From assembly GCF_000250655.1 (NCBI RefSeq), contig NC_016935.1, positions 2,808,001 to 2,872,000 on the forward strand: 64,000 nucleotides of DNA, given 5' to 3'. Positions 18,490-27,283 of the stretch are shown piece by piece. The DNA comes from Paenibacillus mucilaginosus 3016 (lineage in GTDB: Bacteria > Bacillota > Bacilli > Paenibacillales > NBRC-103111). Position 1 is the first letter of the stretch. Each line of letters begins with the position of its first letter. A program made the position numbers and the translations under genes. The notes beneath the pieces are model-generated. The model saw only the letters and a program-made list of their open reading frames with translations, was not told the origin of the DNA and ran no database searches.

Positions 18490-20820
18490 ATGAAAAGCAA
18501 GTGTATGAAATCGACGGCCGCCGCTTTCATCACCGCGGCCGTGCTTATGACCACGATTGTAAGCGCTTTACCCACAAAGGTGTCTGCCTCAAGTACAGGA
18601 ACCATACTCTATGACGTTACGACGGACAAATCGATGTACAGTCCGGGGGCCAAAGTACAGCTCCGCATCGACATCAAGAACCGGACGGGCCGGGATATTG
18701 CGGGGGGCCGGGTCGAGATCAAGGCCAAGCATCTCGGTCAGCAGGTCGGCCAGGCGATCACCAAAGCATACGATCTCAAGAACAGCGCGGACCTGATGAT
18801 GGTGGCCGACTGGACGGCACCCGGTACCGACTTCAAAGGCTATCTCCTCGAAGTGTATATCCATGATGCGGCAGGCGCTCTCCTAGACTCCGATACGGTG
18901 GGAGTAGATATCTCTTCCAGCTGGCTCAAGTTCCCGAGATACGGCTACGTGTGGGATTATACGGAGAACGTGGACACTGCAGGACGAATCGACAAGCTGA
19001 AGAACTATCATATCAATGCGATCCAGTATTACGACTGGAAATACCGCCACCACAAGCCGGTCGCGGATCATCCCGACGTCTGGGACGACTGGTCCGGCCG
19101 CAAGATCTACGGCAGTTCAGTCCGGGGATACATTGCGAACGCCAAGGCGGCGAATATGGCCAGCATGTCCTACAACATGACCTACGCCGCGACCAACGGC
19201 TATGACAAGGACGGCGTGAATTCCCAGTGGGGCCTCTATTATGCGGATGACAATCCGAACGGAACGGGCCAGTTCAACTTCAAGATGGCGGATTCCACGC
19301 CAACGGGCATTACGCATCTGTATTTCTTCAACATGAGAAACAAGGCCTGGCAGGACTATATTTTTGCCCAGCAGAACAAGGTGTTCGCAAACTTTGACTT
19401 CGACGGCTGGCACGGGGATACGGTCGGCGAGTGGGGCAGGATGAAGACCTGGGACGGCCAGACGCTCTACGTCAAGGATACGTACACGGAATTCCTCAAT
19501 GCCGCGAAGGCGGCGATCGGCAGCAAGTATCTCGTCTTCAACCCGGTAGGGGCGCAGGGCATCGAGCATGTGAACAAGAGTAACGTGGATGCGATCTACG
19601 CCGAAATCTGGCCGTGGGACCGCGACAGCGAGGGACAGCTCTACGACACGTACGCCTCTCTGCGGAAGGAAATCGAGCAGTCGCGCAGGGAAAGCGGCGG
19701 CAAGTCCCTGATCGTGCCGGCGTATATGAGCTACGACTACGGCGAACAGAACCCCGGCAGGCCGTTCAATACGGCGGCGGTGCTCCTCACCGATGCCGCA
19801 GTCTATGCGGCCGGCGGCTCGCGGCTGGAGCTCGGGGACAACGGGAACATGCTCAGCAACGAATACTTCCCGGCACAGAATCTGTACATGACCGAGGATC
19901 TGCAGAAACGCGTGTCGAAGCTGTACGATTTTATCGTGGCCTATGAGAACCTGCTTCGCGACGGGCAGACCGAGACGGCGAACCGCATTGAAATTCCGGG
20001 CTATGCCAGCAGCGCGGCCGGCGATCCGAACAAGATCTGGGCGTACGGCAAAAAGGACGGCAAGTACGAGATCATCCAGATGATCAATCTACTAGGTGTG
20101 AGCCGCAATGACTGGAGAGCCAATGACGGACAGAAGGAGACGCCTGCCAAGATTACGGACTATGAGGTTAAATACTATTACACGAATGACGTGAACTCGG
20201 TATGGGTCGCCTCTCCGGACGCCCGCGACGGCCGTTCGCAGAAGCTGGCGATCACCGCGAAGGGCAGCGACGCCGGCGGGAACTTCGTGAAGTTCCGGGT
20301 CCCCTCGCTCGAGTACTGGAATATGATCTACATGAGCGGGGAGGTGACACCGGACGAGACGGAAGGCGGCTCCACAGGCGGCGGAGGGACAACCGCCAAT
20401 CTGCTCTCGAACGGCGGCTTCGAATCCGGGACGCTCACTCCTTGGACCGAGTGGCATCCGGACGGCCAACCGGCGAGCTATGGGATAGACGGCAGCGACG
20501 TGAAGGAAGGAGCGAAGAAGCTCTATTTCTGGAACGCCAATGCGTACCAGCAGAGCGTCCACCAGGTGAAGACGGGACTGGCCGGCGGAACGTATACGGT
20601 GAAGGCCTGGGTGAAGGCCACCGCTTACGGCGGAGCACCATCGGCAGCTCGGCTAGAAGTGAACGGCGCGTATACGAGCTTGACGGCGGACGGCACGTGG
20701 AAGCAGTACAGCAGCACGGTGAACGTGACGAACGGCTCGGTGGACGTCGGGTTCTATGTGAACTCGCCGGGAGCCACATCGGTTCAGATCGATGAGGTGA
20801 CGCTCACGAAGAATCCTTAG
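18490..20820 (+). CDS. Secreted GH66 dextranase-type enzyme with a C-terminal carbohydrate-binding module
   Basis: 776 residues from ATG 18490 (AAAGGTG 8 bp upstream; a GTG at 18481 is an alternative). The signal peptide ends near TKVSAS. An N-terminal Ig-like domain (about 38-145) precedes a GH66 barrel with the probable nucleophile D310 (FDGWHGDTVGEWG) and acid/base E372 (AIYAEIWPWD), spaced 62 apart. No CBM is inserted in the barrel, so it resembles dextranases more than CITases (family knowledge). After a linker rich in Gly/Thr (about 620-636) comes a CBM of the SNGGFESG... type to the end. It is the second GH66 of a tandem pair: endo-cutting of dextran would supply the larger enzyme and the importer. 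A cre-like sequence lies within its signal-peptide codons. Confidence 0.9.
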   Translation: MKSKCMKSTAAAFITAAVLMTTIVSALPTKVSASSTGTILYDVTTDKSMYSPGAKVQLRIDIKNRTGRDIAGGRVEIKAKHLGQQVGQAITKAYDLKNSADLMMVADWTAPGTDFKGYLLEVYIHDAAGALLDSDTVGVDISSSWLKFPRYGYVWDYTENVDTAGRIDKLKNYHINAIQYYDWKYRHHKPVADHPDVWDDWSGRKIYGSSVRGYIANAKAANMASMSYNMTYAATNGYDKDGVNSQWGLYYADDNPNGTGQFNFKMADSTPTGITHLYFFNMRNKAWQDYIFAQQNKVFANFDFDGWHGDTVGEWGRMKTWDGQTLYVKDTYTEFLNAAKAAIGSKYLVFNPVGAQGIEHVNKSNVDAIYAEIWPWDRDSEGQLYDTYASLRKEIEQSRRESGGKSLIVPAYMSYDYGEQNPGRPFNTAAVLLTDAAVYAAGGSRLELGDNGNMLSNEYFPAQNLYMTEDLQKRVSKLYDFIVAYENLLRDGQTETANRIEIPGYASSAAGDPNKIWAYGKKDGKYEIIQMINLLGVSRNDWRANDGQKETPAKITDYEVKYYYTNDVNSVWVASPDARDGRSQKLAITAKGSDAGGNFVKFRVPSLEYWNMIYMSGEVTPDETEGGSTGGGGTTANLLSNGGFESGTLTPWTEWHPDGQPASYGIDGSDVKEGAKKLYFWNANAYQQSVHQVKTGLAGGTYTVKAWVKATAYGGAPSAARLEVNGAYTSLTADGTWKQYSSTVNVTNGSVDVGFYVNSPGATSVQIDEVTLTKNP
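18558..18571. promoter_or_regulatory. Intragenic cre-like sequence
   Basis: TGTAAGCGCTTTAC has the AAGCGCTT core of cre and matches 12 of 14 consensus positions. It lies about 70 bp inside the dextranase gene, where CcpA could act as a roadblock. Because it also encodes ordinary signal-peptide residues, chance is possible. Confidence 0.3.
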
Positions 20821-20828
20821 CGCGAGGA

Positions 20829-20862
20829 ACGGCCCCATGCTGCTGCATGGGGCCGTTTGACA
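20829..20862 (+). terminator. Strong terminator after the GH66 pair
   Basis: ACGGCCCCATGC (20829-20840), loop TGCT, GCATGGGGCCGT (20845-20856), then TTGAC. The 12-bp perfect stem starts 8 bp after the dextranase stop codon. The T run is short. Confidence 0.7.
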
Positions 20863-21057
20863 TAAGCGGGCTGGCCTATATGGAGGATTCGGGAGGATCA
20901 TTGGCAGCTGAGAGGCTGTGAATAGATGATTCTAAATTATTCCTAAAGGGGAAGGAAATTGAATCGTATACTCGAATGGTATCAGGGATACGGATAGACC
21001 ACTCAGGCCCCTTATTACACCCCGTATCAAAATATACGATGGGTGGTTGAGAACGAA

Positions 21058-23595
21058 ATGAATGGTTGGACAAGAACTGTCAACAAGCGTAACACATGGC
21101 TGGCGGCCCTGCTGTTCGGGGTCCTGCTGCTGATCGTACCCGGGTACTCCCATGCAGCGGAGAATATCAGTGTTGCCATCACGAAGCCGCGGGTCAACGA
21201 GAAAGCGGATACCAAGCTGATCATCGAAGCCAGAATCTCCTCCGTGTACCAGCTCCAAGAAGTCAAGGCAGCAGCCGGCGGGCTTGAAGTCGCACTGACC
21301 CAGTCCTGCCCGGGCTGCGATTGGACGGGAGAACTCAACATCTCCACGCTCCCCAAAGGTGCTCAGTCCCTGACGGTCACGGCCAAGGATGTCTACAGCG
21401 GCACCGGTTCCGCCTCTGTCGGTTTCAAGCATGACTCTCCTCCCGTCATAACCCGCCTGGAACCCTCAGATCATGCCGTCATCCGTGACAACAGCCTCCA
21501 CGTCATAGCGGAAGTGAAAGACGACCTCACCGCCATACCGGAATACTACGTTGGAATCAGCCGGTTAGGCGACAGGGAGCCTTTTATCTACGACAGTGCG
21601 CAGGGGGCGCCTCTACTGGACAAAACATACGACGTCTCCGCCAATAACGGCCAGACCTTGAGGATCACGCATCAGATCAACGATGGGGCGGACCAGTATG
21701 GGGAGCCCACGAACAGCCTTTACATCAACCGGACCGTACATATCGAGAACAGTCAGACCATCACCGAGGCCGAGCGGGTTCCGGGTGTGGAGATTATCGA
21801 CGCAGATGCAGAGCGGCTGCTTATTCATAAGCAGGGGAAGGTGTACATAAAGAACCGGGCCGGCGGGGAAGAGACCCTCATCTATGAATTGGATTACCCG
21901 AGCGGAATCCAGCTGACGAAGAGCGGTGCCGTATTCATGACGCGCTATACCGACTACGGCTACCGTCTGAACATCTGGAACGGGGAGTCCAATCTTCCCC
22001 TGGATATCAACATCGATGAGCCTTATTATTGGCAGGTCCGCGGCTCGTACCTGCTCTTCGTGAACGGACCGGAAGTGCGCTTGGTGAATACCGCCACACT
22101 GGAAGCACGCCGGCTTCCGGTGATCGGCCGAGCCCACTACGAGCTGGAGGAGAACGGTGACGTGCTCATCGACGGCGGCGAAGCCGGTGTAGCCATTCAG
22201 CGCTACCGTGCCGTGACCGGTCAGCTTGAAGCCTTCCTCGAAGATCCCGATCAGCCGCGCGGCCCTGTTTCCGACGGTACTGCCGTACTTTATCTGACGT
22301 TGGACGGCGCTCTTCATAAATACGAGGGAGGGAGCGTCACGACCGAAGTCTACGGGCTCAGCGGAGAGAAGCGTCTTCAGCCGCACAGCGGATATGAGTT
22401 GAATAACGGATGGATCGCCTATGAAGGGGCGGAGGAGAACGGTGTCCGGCCGATCTACTTGAAGTCCCCCGAAGGAACCGTAACCCGTGCGACTTATTTC
22501 AATGCGGATGCCGATATCCATTACCTTGGCGGGAACGGCACGCTGATGGTCAAATACCAATCCAGCCTGTATCAATACCAGCCGGGGCAGAAGGAGCTTC
22601 TCCTCATCGGCGGGGCTGTCGGCAGACCGAAGCTGCTGGATGGGGAGCTCCGCTACCTGCTGGGCGATACGATCTTCAGCATCAACACCGGCACTCCTTC
22701 CGATACGTCGCCCCCACAGTGGCCGGCAGGCGACGTGCTTAGCGTGACGGCCGTGACGTACAACAGCGCACAAGTCACTTGGCAGCCTGCCGCCGACGAT
22801 ACGGGGGTGACCCAATACTGGATGTATGTGAACGGCACGCTGGCGGAGTCTCTGGATGCTTCCGAGCTAACGTACACCGCGGTCAATTTGTTTCCGGAGT
22901 CGACCACCACGTTCTATGTGGTTGCCGTGGACGGCACCGGCAAACGGAGCCCGGCGAGCAATACGGTCACCGTCACAACACCGCCTTACAATCCTGAGCC
23001 GGGCGCAGCGCCGCTGTCCCTGCAGGCCAAACCGGGACCGCTGGCCGTAGGCTCCGTTCTGGAGCTGCAGGTTCGTGCGGAGCAGGCGGCGGATCTCTAC
23101 GCTTTCCTGGCGAAGCTCTCTTACGATCCGGCGAAGGTGAAGCTGCAGCAGGTTCTTCTAAGCCCTTCGTTCGGTACGGAAGGCACGGATGCCGTGCTCT
23201 CGAAGAACGTGAAGACGCCGGGCACCGTGACGGCTGCCGGCTCGCTGCTGGGAGAGCTCCCCGGGCGTACAGGGGATGCGGGGCTGCTCACCTTGAAGTT
23301 CACCGTGCTGCAGAAAGGCAGTGCCGTGTTCACTCTTGGCACCGAATCGTCCCAGTCCGACAGTCAGGGCCGGATCTCCAAGCTGCAGGCGCCGGTGAGC
23401 CTGACGGTCCGAATCGATGACACCGACTTCGATCAGGATGGGGTTACCGGGCTCAGCGATCTGGTCCTCATCTCCCGGCACAGCGGCCTCTCCGCCGGAC
23501 AGACCAGTTTTGACGCCAAGTATGATCTGAACAATGACGGCCGCATTGATGTGTTGGATGTCCAGGTCGTGGCCAATAAAGCAGTATCCGCTTAA
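21058..23595 (+). CDS. Secreted modular protein with FN3, cohesin-like and dockerin-like domains
   Basis: 845 residues from ATG 21058 (weak GGTGG site; GTG 21043 is the other choice). The Sec signal peptide ends near YSHA. N-terminal beta-rich domain(s) (about 35-240) are followed by a repetitive beta-strand region that looks like a propeller (about 240-545), one fibronectin type III domain (about 550-640), a cohesin-like domain (about 645-785, with LYAFLAKLSYDPAKVKLQQV and GDAGLLTLKFTV) and a type-I dockerin-like end with two Ca-loop repeats (DFDQDGVTGLSDLVLI and DLNNDGRIDVLDVQVV). No catalytic domain is recognised. It lies between two terminators, downstream of the dextran enzymes. An adaptor or surface-attachment role is inferred. 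Confidence 0.82.
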   Translation: MNGWTRTVNKRNTWLAALLFGVLLLIVPGYSHAAENISVAITKPRVNEKADTKLIIEARISSVYQLQEVKAAAGGLEVALTQSCPGCDWTGELNISTLPKGAQSLTVTAKDVYSGTGSASVGFKHDSPPVITRLEPSDHAVIRDNSLHVIAEVKDDLTAIPEYYVGISRLGDREPFIYDSAQGAPLLDKTYDVSANNGQTLRITHQINDGADQYGEPTNSLYINRTVHIENSQTITEAERVPGVEIIDADAERLLIHKQGKVYIKNRAGGEETLIYELDYPSGIQLTKSGAVFMTRYTDYGYRLNIWNGESNLPLDINIDEPYYWQVRGSYLLFVNGPEVRLVNTATLEARRLPVIGRAHYELEENGDVLIDGGEAGVAIQRYRAVTGQLEAFLEDPDQPRGPVSDGTAVLYLTLDGALHKYEGGSVTTEVYGLSGEKRLQPHSGYELNNGWIAYEGAEENGVRPIYLKSPEGTVTRATYFNADADIHYLGGNGTLMVKYQSSLYQYQPGQKELLLIGGAVGRPKLLDGELRYLLGDTIFSINTGTPSDTSPPQWPAGDVLSVTAVTYNSAQVTWQPAADDTGVTQYWMYVNGTLAESLDASELTYTAVNLFPESTTTFYVVAVDGTGKRSPASNTVTVTTPPYNPEPGAAPLSLQAKPGPLAVGSVLELQVRAEQAADLYAFLAKLSYDPAKVKLQQVLLSPSFGTEGTDAVLSKNVKTPGTVTAAGSLLGELPGRTGDAGLLTLKFTVLQKGSAVFTLGTESSQSDSQGRISKLQAPVSLTVRIDDTDFDQDGVTGLSDLVLISRHSGLSAGQTSFDAKYDLNNDGRIDVLDVQVVANKAVSA

Positions 23596-23608
23596 ATCAG
23601 TCGGAAGA

Positions 23609-23647
23609 AGATGGCTTTCCGTTTATTCGGGAAGCCGTCTTTTTTTA
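23609..23647 (+). terminator. Rho-independent terminator
   Basis: GATGGCTTTCCG pairs with CGGGAAGCCGTC (one mismatch), loop TTTATT, followed by seven T. It ends the cohesin/dockerin gene transcript. Confidence 0.9.
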
Positions 23648-23745
23648 TGCTATAGTGAGGAATAAAAGCGGGCTCGGGGTCCACTGTCCCCATAACCGTT
23701 ACACCATACGAACCCTGTGTAAAAAAGAGGTGAACGTCCACATCC

Positions 23746-25554
23746 ATGTTCTATTCGCTCAAAAACGGGCTGATCGCCTTCTTCGTCCTGCTGCTCGTTC
23801 TCTCGTTCGGGACGGTATCGTATCTCCTGTTCCACGAATCCCGCTCGATCATCCGCTCCTACATCGAATCCTCCGCGCTCGAGAAGATGGACGAGTACGG
23901 CTCGTTCATCTCGATGGCGACGACGCACATGTACGACCTGTCCTCGCTCGTGTTCAACAGCGACATTACCCGCAGCTGGGACAACGCCTTATCCGACCCG
24001 GCGCTGCCGCAGGGGGAGAAGATGCTGGCGAACATCGCGTTCAGCCAGTTCCTGACGCGCACGACGAACAGCTACTCCGGCATCTCGTCGGTGTCCGTAT
24101 ACCGCGGAGACGGCACGCGGATCGGCGCGGGCAACCAGGTCGCTTCCGACCTGTCGTTCCTGCGGGAGGCCTGGTACGACGACTTCGTCCGGCGGGGGAA
24201 CCACTGGGTGCCGGCGCATACGGACCCGGTGGAGGCCGGCCTGTCGAGGCCGTACCCTGTGGTCAGTCTCCTGCTGCCGATCGGCGCGTTCGAGCCTACG
24301 GCTTCGAGGCCGCTCATGAAGATCAATGTAAGCGCTGACTTTCTGCTCGAGCCCTTGAACCGCATCCATCTCGGCGAGAGCGGCACGATCTTCCTGCTCG
24401 ATCAGGAGGGCCGTCCGATGCTGCCCCAGCAGCAGGATGTCGATCTCTCCGAGGCGATGGCGAAGGCGGAGGAGATCCGCGCGGGCGCCCAGCCGCAGGG
24501 GGTCGTCTACACGAAGAACGGGGAAGGGACCACGGATATTCTCGTCTACAAAAAGCTGAAGCCCAACAACTGGCTGCTCGTGGGCGTGGTGTCGGAAGGA
24601 GACCTGTACGCGAAGCTGATGGAGCTGCGGGACAGCATCCTGCTCATCACGTCGCTGCTGCTGCTCTGCGCGATCCTGGCGGCTTCGTGGCTGTCCTACG
24701 GCATCACGAAGCCCTTGTCCCGCCTAGCGTCGGCCATGCGCCTCGTGCAGAAGGGGGACTTCGAGCTGGCTGAGAGCCGCATCCCGCCGGAGCGGTATGT
24801 CCGCAACGAAGTCGGCTATGTCACCTCCAGCTTCCGGGCAATGGTGACCCAGCTGCGGCAGCACATCCGGACGGAGTTCGAGCAGAAGCTGCTCCGGCAG
24901 CAGGCGGAATACAAGGCGCTGCTCCTGCAGATCAACCCGCACTTCCTGTTCAATACGCTGGAGCTGCTGAGCTCCCTGACGATGCAGGGCCGGCAGCGGG
25001 ATGCCGTCCGGGTGATCGAATCCCTGGGCAAAATGCTGCGCTTCTCCCTCAAAATCAGCGACGATGTGATTCCGCTGGAAGAGGAGCTCCGGGTGCTGCG
25101 GCACTATCTCTCGATTCTGCAGATCCGCTTCGGGGAGCGGCTTCACCTGACGCTGGAGGAGGAGGGGGAGACCGCCGGCAGGCTCCCCATCGTGAAGTTC
25201 CTCCTGCAGCCGCTCGTGGAGAACGCGGTGGCCTACGCCTTCTCGGTGCGGCCGGAGGCGAAAGTGACGGTCCGCATCCGATGTGCGGACGGCCGCCTGC
25301 AGCTGACCGTCGCCGATAACGGCCCGGGCATGCCGCCGGAGCTGGTGCAGCGGCTCCATGCCGAGACGGCTGCCGCCCAGCTCCAGACCATCCTAAGCTC
25401 CACCGGCCCCGGGCAGATCGGCCTGCGCAATGTCCTGTCCCGCTGCCGTCTCTACTACGGACCGCTTTTCACCTTCGCCATTGACACCCGGGAAGATGAA
25501 GGGACGTCCATTGAACTCCATCTGCCCGCAGGAGGGAACCCCCATGACGTATAG
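23746..25554 (+). CDS. Sensor histidine kinase, YesM type
   Basis: 602 residues. A first membrane segment (about 8-28) is followed by an extracellular sensor (dCache-like) domain to about 300, a second segment (SILLITSLLLLCAILAASWL), HAMP (ITKPLSRLASAMRLVQKGDF), a His_kinase domain with LLLQINPHFLFNTLELL (His about 399) and an HATPase_c domain with LLQPLVENAVAY, DNGPGMP and GQIGLRNV. It overlaps the regulator gene by 11 bp. It probably controls the importer genes downstream. A cre-like TGTAAGCGCTGACT lies inside it at 24327-24340. Confidence 0.93.
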   Translation: MFYSLKNGLIAFFVLLLVLSFGTVSYLLFHESRSIIRSYIESSALEKMDEYGSFISMATTHMYDLSSLVFNSDITRSWDNALSDPALPQGEKMLANIAFSQFLTRTTNSYSGISSVSVYRGDGTRIGAGNQVASDLSFLREAWYDDFVRRGNHWVPAHTDPVEAGLSRPYPVVSLLLPIGAFEPTASRPLMKINVSADFLLEPLNRIHLGESGTIFLLDQEGRPMLPQQQDVDLSEAMAKAEEIRAGAQPQGVVYTKNGEGTTDILVYKKLKPNNWLLVGVVSEGDLYAKLMELRDSILLITSLLLLCAILAASWLSYGITKPLSRLASAMRLVQKGDFELAESRIPPERYVRNEVGYVTSSFRAMVTQLRQHIRTEFEQKLLRQQAEYKALLLQINPHFLFNTLELLSSLTMQGRQRDAVRVIESLGKMLRFSLKISDDVIPLEEELRVLRHYLSILQIRFGERLHLTLEEEGETAGRLPIVKFLLQPLVENAVAYAFSVRPEAKVTVRIRCADGRLQLTVADNGPGMPPELVQRLHAETAAAQLQTILSSTGPGQIGLRNVLSRCRLYYGPLFTFAIDTREDEGTSIELHLPAGGNPHDV

Positions 25555-27145
25555 CGTGATGATTGTCGATGATGAGCCCGAGATCCGGCTGGGCCTGCGC
25601 CTCAAGGTGGAGTGGGACAGCCCGGACCTGACGGTTGCCTGTGAAGCCGCCAACGGGATGGAAGCCCTGGGGAAGCTGGCCGGGGAGGCTGTTGACATCG
25701 TGATTACCGATATGAATATGCCGGTGATGAACGGCGTCTCGTTCCTGGAGTCGTGCCACGAGCTTTATCCCGGCTTGAAGCTGATCGTGATTACCGGCTA
25801 CGAGGATTTCCATTATGCCCGGGCGGCGGTCCGCACCCATGCAAGGGATTACCTGCTCAAGCCCGTATCGCAGGAAGAGCTGACAGCGGCGCTCCGCAAG
25901 GTTGTCCGGGAGCTTGATGAGGAGAAGAGCCGGCAGGTGCAGCAGGAGAAGGTCCAGTGGCGCCTCTCGCAGGATTACAAGGAGATGAAGGAGCATTTTC
26001 TCACGGGCCTGGTGAAAGAAGAGGGCTTGGATGAGCGGGCGGTGACGGAGCGCTCGAAGTGGTTCGAGCTGGAGGCGTGGGCCGGACGGAAGGTACGGTT
26101 CGTCACCGCGGGACTAAGGGAGCGGGGCGGGGCCCCGCTGGGGGAAGAACGCACGCCGGACAAGCTGCGGACGCCCTTCGAGCTCCTCTGCCGGGAGTAT
26201 GCGCAGACATACCCCGCGCAGCCGCTGCCCGTGTTCCGGGACGGAAGCTATCCGGGGCTCATGCATTTCATCGCGCCCGCAGAGCCCGGGGCGGCCGAAG
26301 CATTCGCGGAAGGACTTCGGAAGTGTGCGGGCGCTCATCTGGCCTTCGAGCCGGCGGTCGGGATCGGCGGGGAGGCGGAAGGCTTCGGCGCCTGGAAGGA
26401 AGGGTACATGTCCTCCCTGGTGGCCTGGAATATGGCCGGAAGCCATGTCGATGCGGGCTCCAGGGAGCACCCGGACACCAGAGCCGAGGGGGCGGAGGAC
26501 ACCGCCAAGGTGATCCGCAGGCACCTGATCCGCGGCGAGCTGGACTCCTTCGCGTGGGCGGTGCGCCGGGAGCTCGAGGACGCTATCCGGCACTCCCGCG
26601 GCCATCTTGTCAAACGGATCTTCGGACTGTATCTCCTGCTGGATGCGATCGGCAGCGCGGGCGGGGTCCAGCTCGACAGCGCCGACCAGCTGTGGGTGCG
26701 TCCGGACAAAGTGCTTGCCCTGGATACGGTGGAGAAGGCCGCCGCCTTCCTGACGGGGATCGGCCGCCGCATCCAGGAGGGGATGGGGGAGAAGCCTGAG
26801 GATGCGGAGGGCTCGGTCATCCGGGCCGCGAAGGCGTTCATCGAGGCGAACTACATGTACGAGCTGCACCTGACGATGCTGGCGGAGCGCTTCAATTACA
26901 ATCCCTCGTACTTCTCCGAGCTGTTCAAGGCGAAGGTCGGGAAGACCTTCATCCAATACGTGACCGAGGTGCGGATGGCCCAGGCCCTGAAGCTGCTTGA
27001 AGAGAGCGAGCTCAGTCTGTGGGATATCGCCGAGCTGACCGGCTTCTCCAATCCGAGCTATTTCAGCTCCAAGTTCAAGAAGATGTACGGGGTCACCCCG
27101 TCGGAGTACCGGCAGAAGCCTGAAGCACCTACCCGAAAAAATTGA
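25544..27145 (+). CDS. Response regulator, REC plus AraC DNA-binding domain
   Basis: 533 residues. ATG 25544 follows GGAGGG and overlaps the kinase gene end by 11 bp; upstream in-frame codons belong to the kinase. The receiver has D9/D10, phospho-acceptor D56 (DIVITDMNMP) and K106 (YLLKPVS). The C-terminal AraC domain holds the two helix-turn-helix motifs (YNPSYFSELFKAKVGKTF and ending GFSNPSYFSSKFKKMYGVTP). The likely target is the importer promoter 140 bp downstream. Confidence 0.93.
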   Translation: MTYSVMIVDDEPEIRLGLRLKVEWDSPDLTVACEAANGMEALGKLAGEAVDIVITDMNMPVMNGVSFLESCHELYPGLKLIVITGYEDFHYARAAVRTHARDYLLKPVSQEELTAALRKVVRELDEEKSRQVQQEKVQWRLSQDYKEMKEHFLTGLVKEEGLDERAVTERSKWFELEAWAGRKVRFVTAGLRERGGAPLGEERTPDKLRTPFELLCREYAQTYPAQPLPVFRDGSYPGLMHFIAPAEPGAAEAFAEGLRKCAGAHLAFEPAVGIGGEAEGFGAWKEGYMSSLVAWNMAGSHVDAGSREHPDTRAEGAEDTAKVIRRHLIRGELDSFAWAVRRELEDAIRHSRGHLVKRIFGLYLLLDAIGSAGGVQLDSADQLWVRPDKVLALDTVEKAAAFLTGIGRRIQEGMGEKPEDAEGSVIRAAKAFIEANYMYELHLTMLAERFNYNPSYFSELFKAKVGKTFIQYVTEVRMAQALKLLEESELSLWDIAELTGFSNPSYFSSKFKKMYGVTPSEYRQKPEAPTRKN

Positions 27146-27193
27146 TAACGCACTGCCGAAGAAATCGCATTCATTCCATGGGCTCCCATCCCT

Positions 27194-27199
27194 TATGAT
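27194..27199 (+). promoter_or_regulatory. Possible -10 of the second importer operon
   Basis: TATGAT at 27194-27199 lies about 85 bp before the permease start, in the only gap between the regulator and importer genes. No good -35 is seen, which would suit activation by the adjacent AraC-type regulator. The direct-repeat boxes found at the 42-55 kb promoters are not present here. Confidence 0.35.
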
Positions 27200-27283
27200 G
27201 ATGTTGCGGCCCCGTTTAAGAAAACGGGCGGCGCTCTCTCTGCAGGAGACAAATTCGCATCACTTACGGATGGGAGGGTACAC

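Noticed and set aside
27146..27283. 21-bp-spaced box pair before the 27 kb importer
   Set aside because: Two CGCA-containing stretches occur but are 17 bp apart and do not resemble the P1-P4 boxes.
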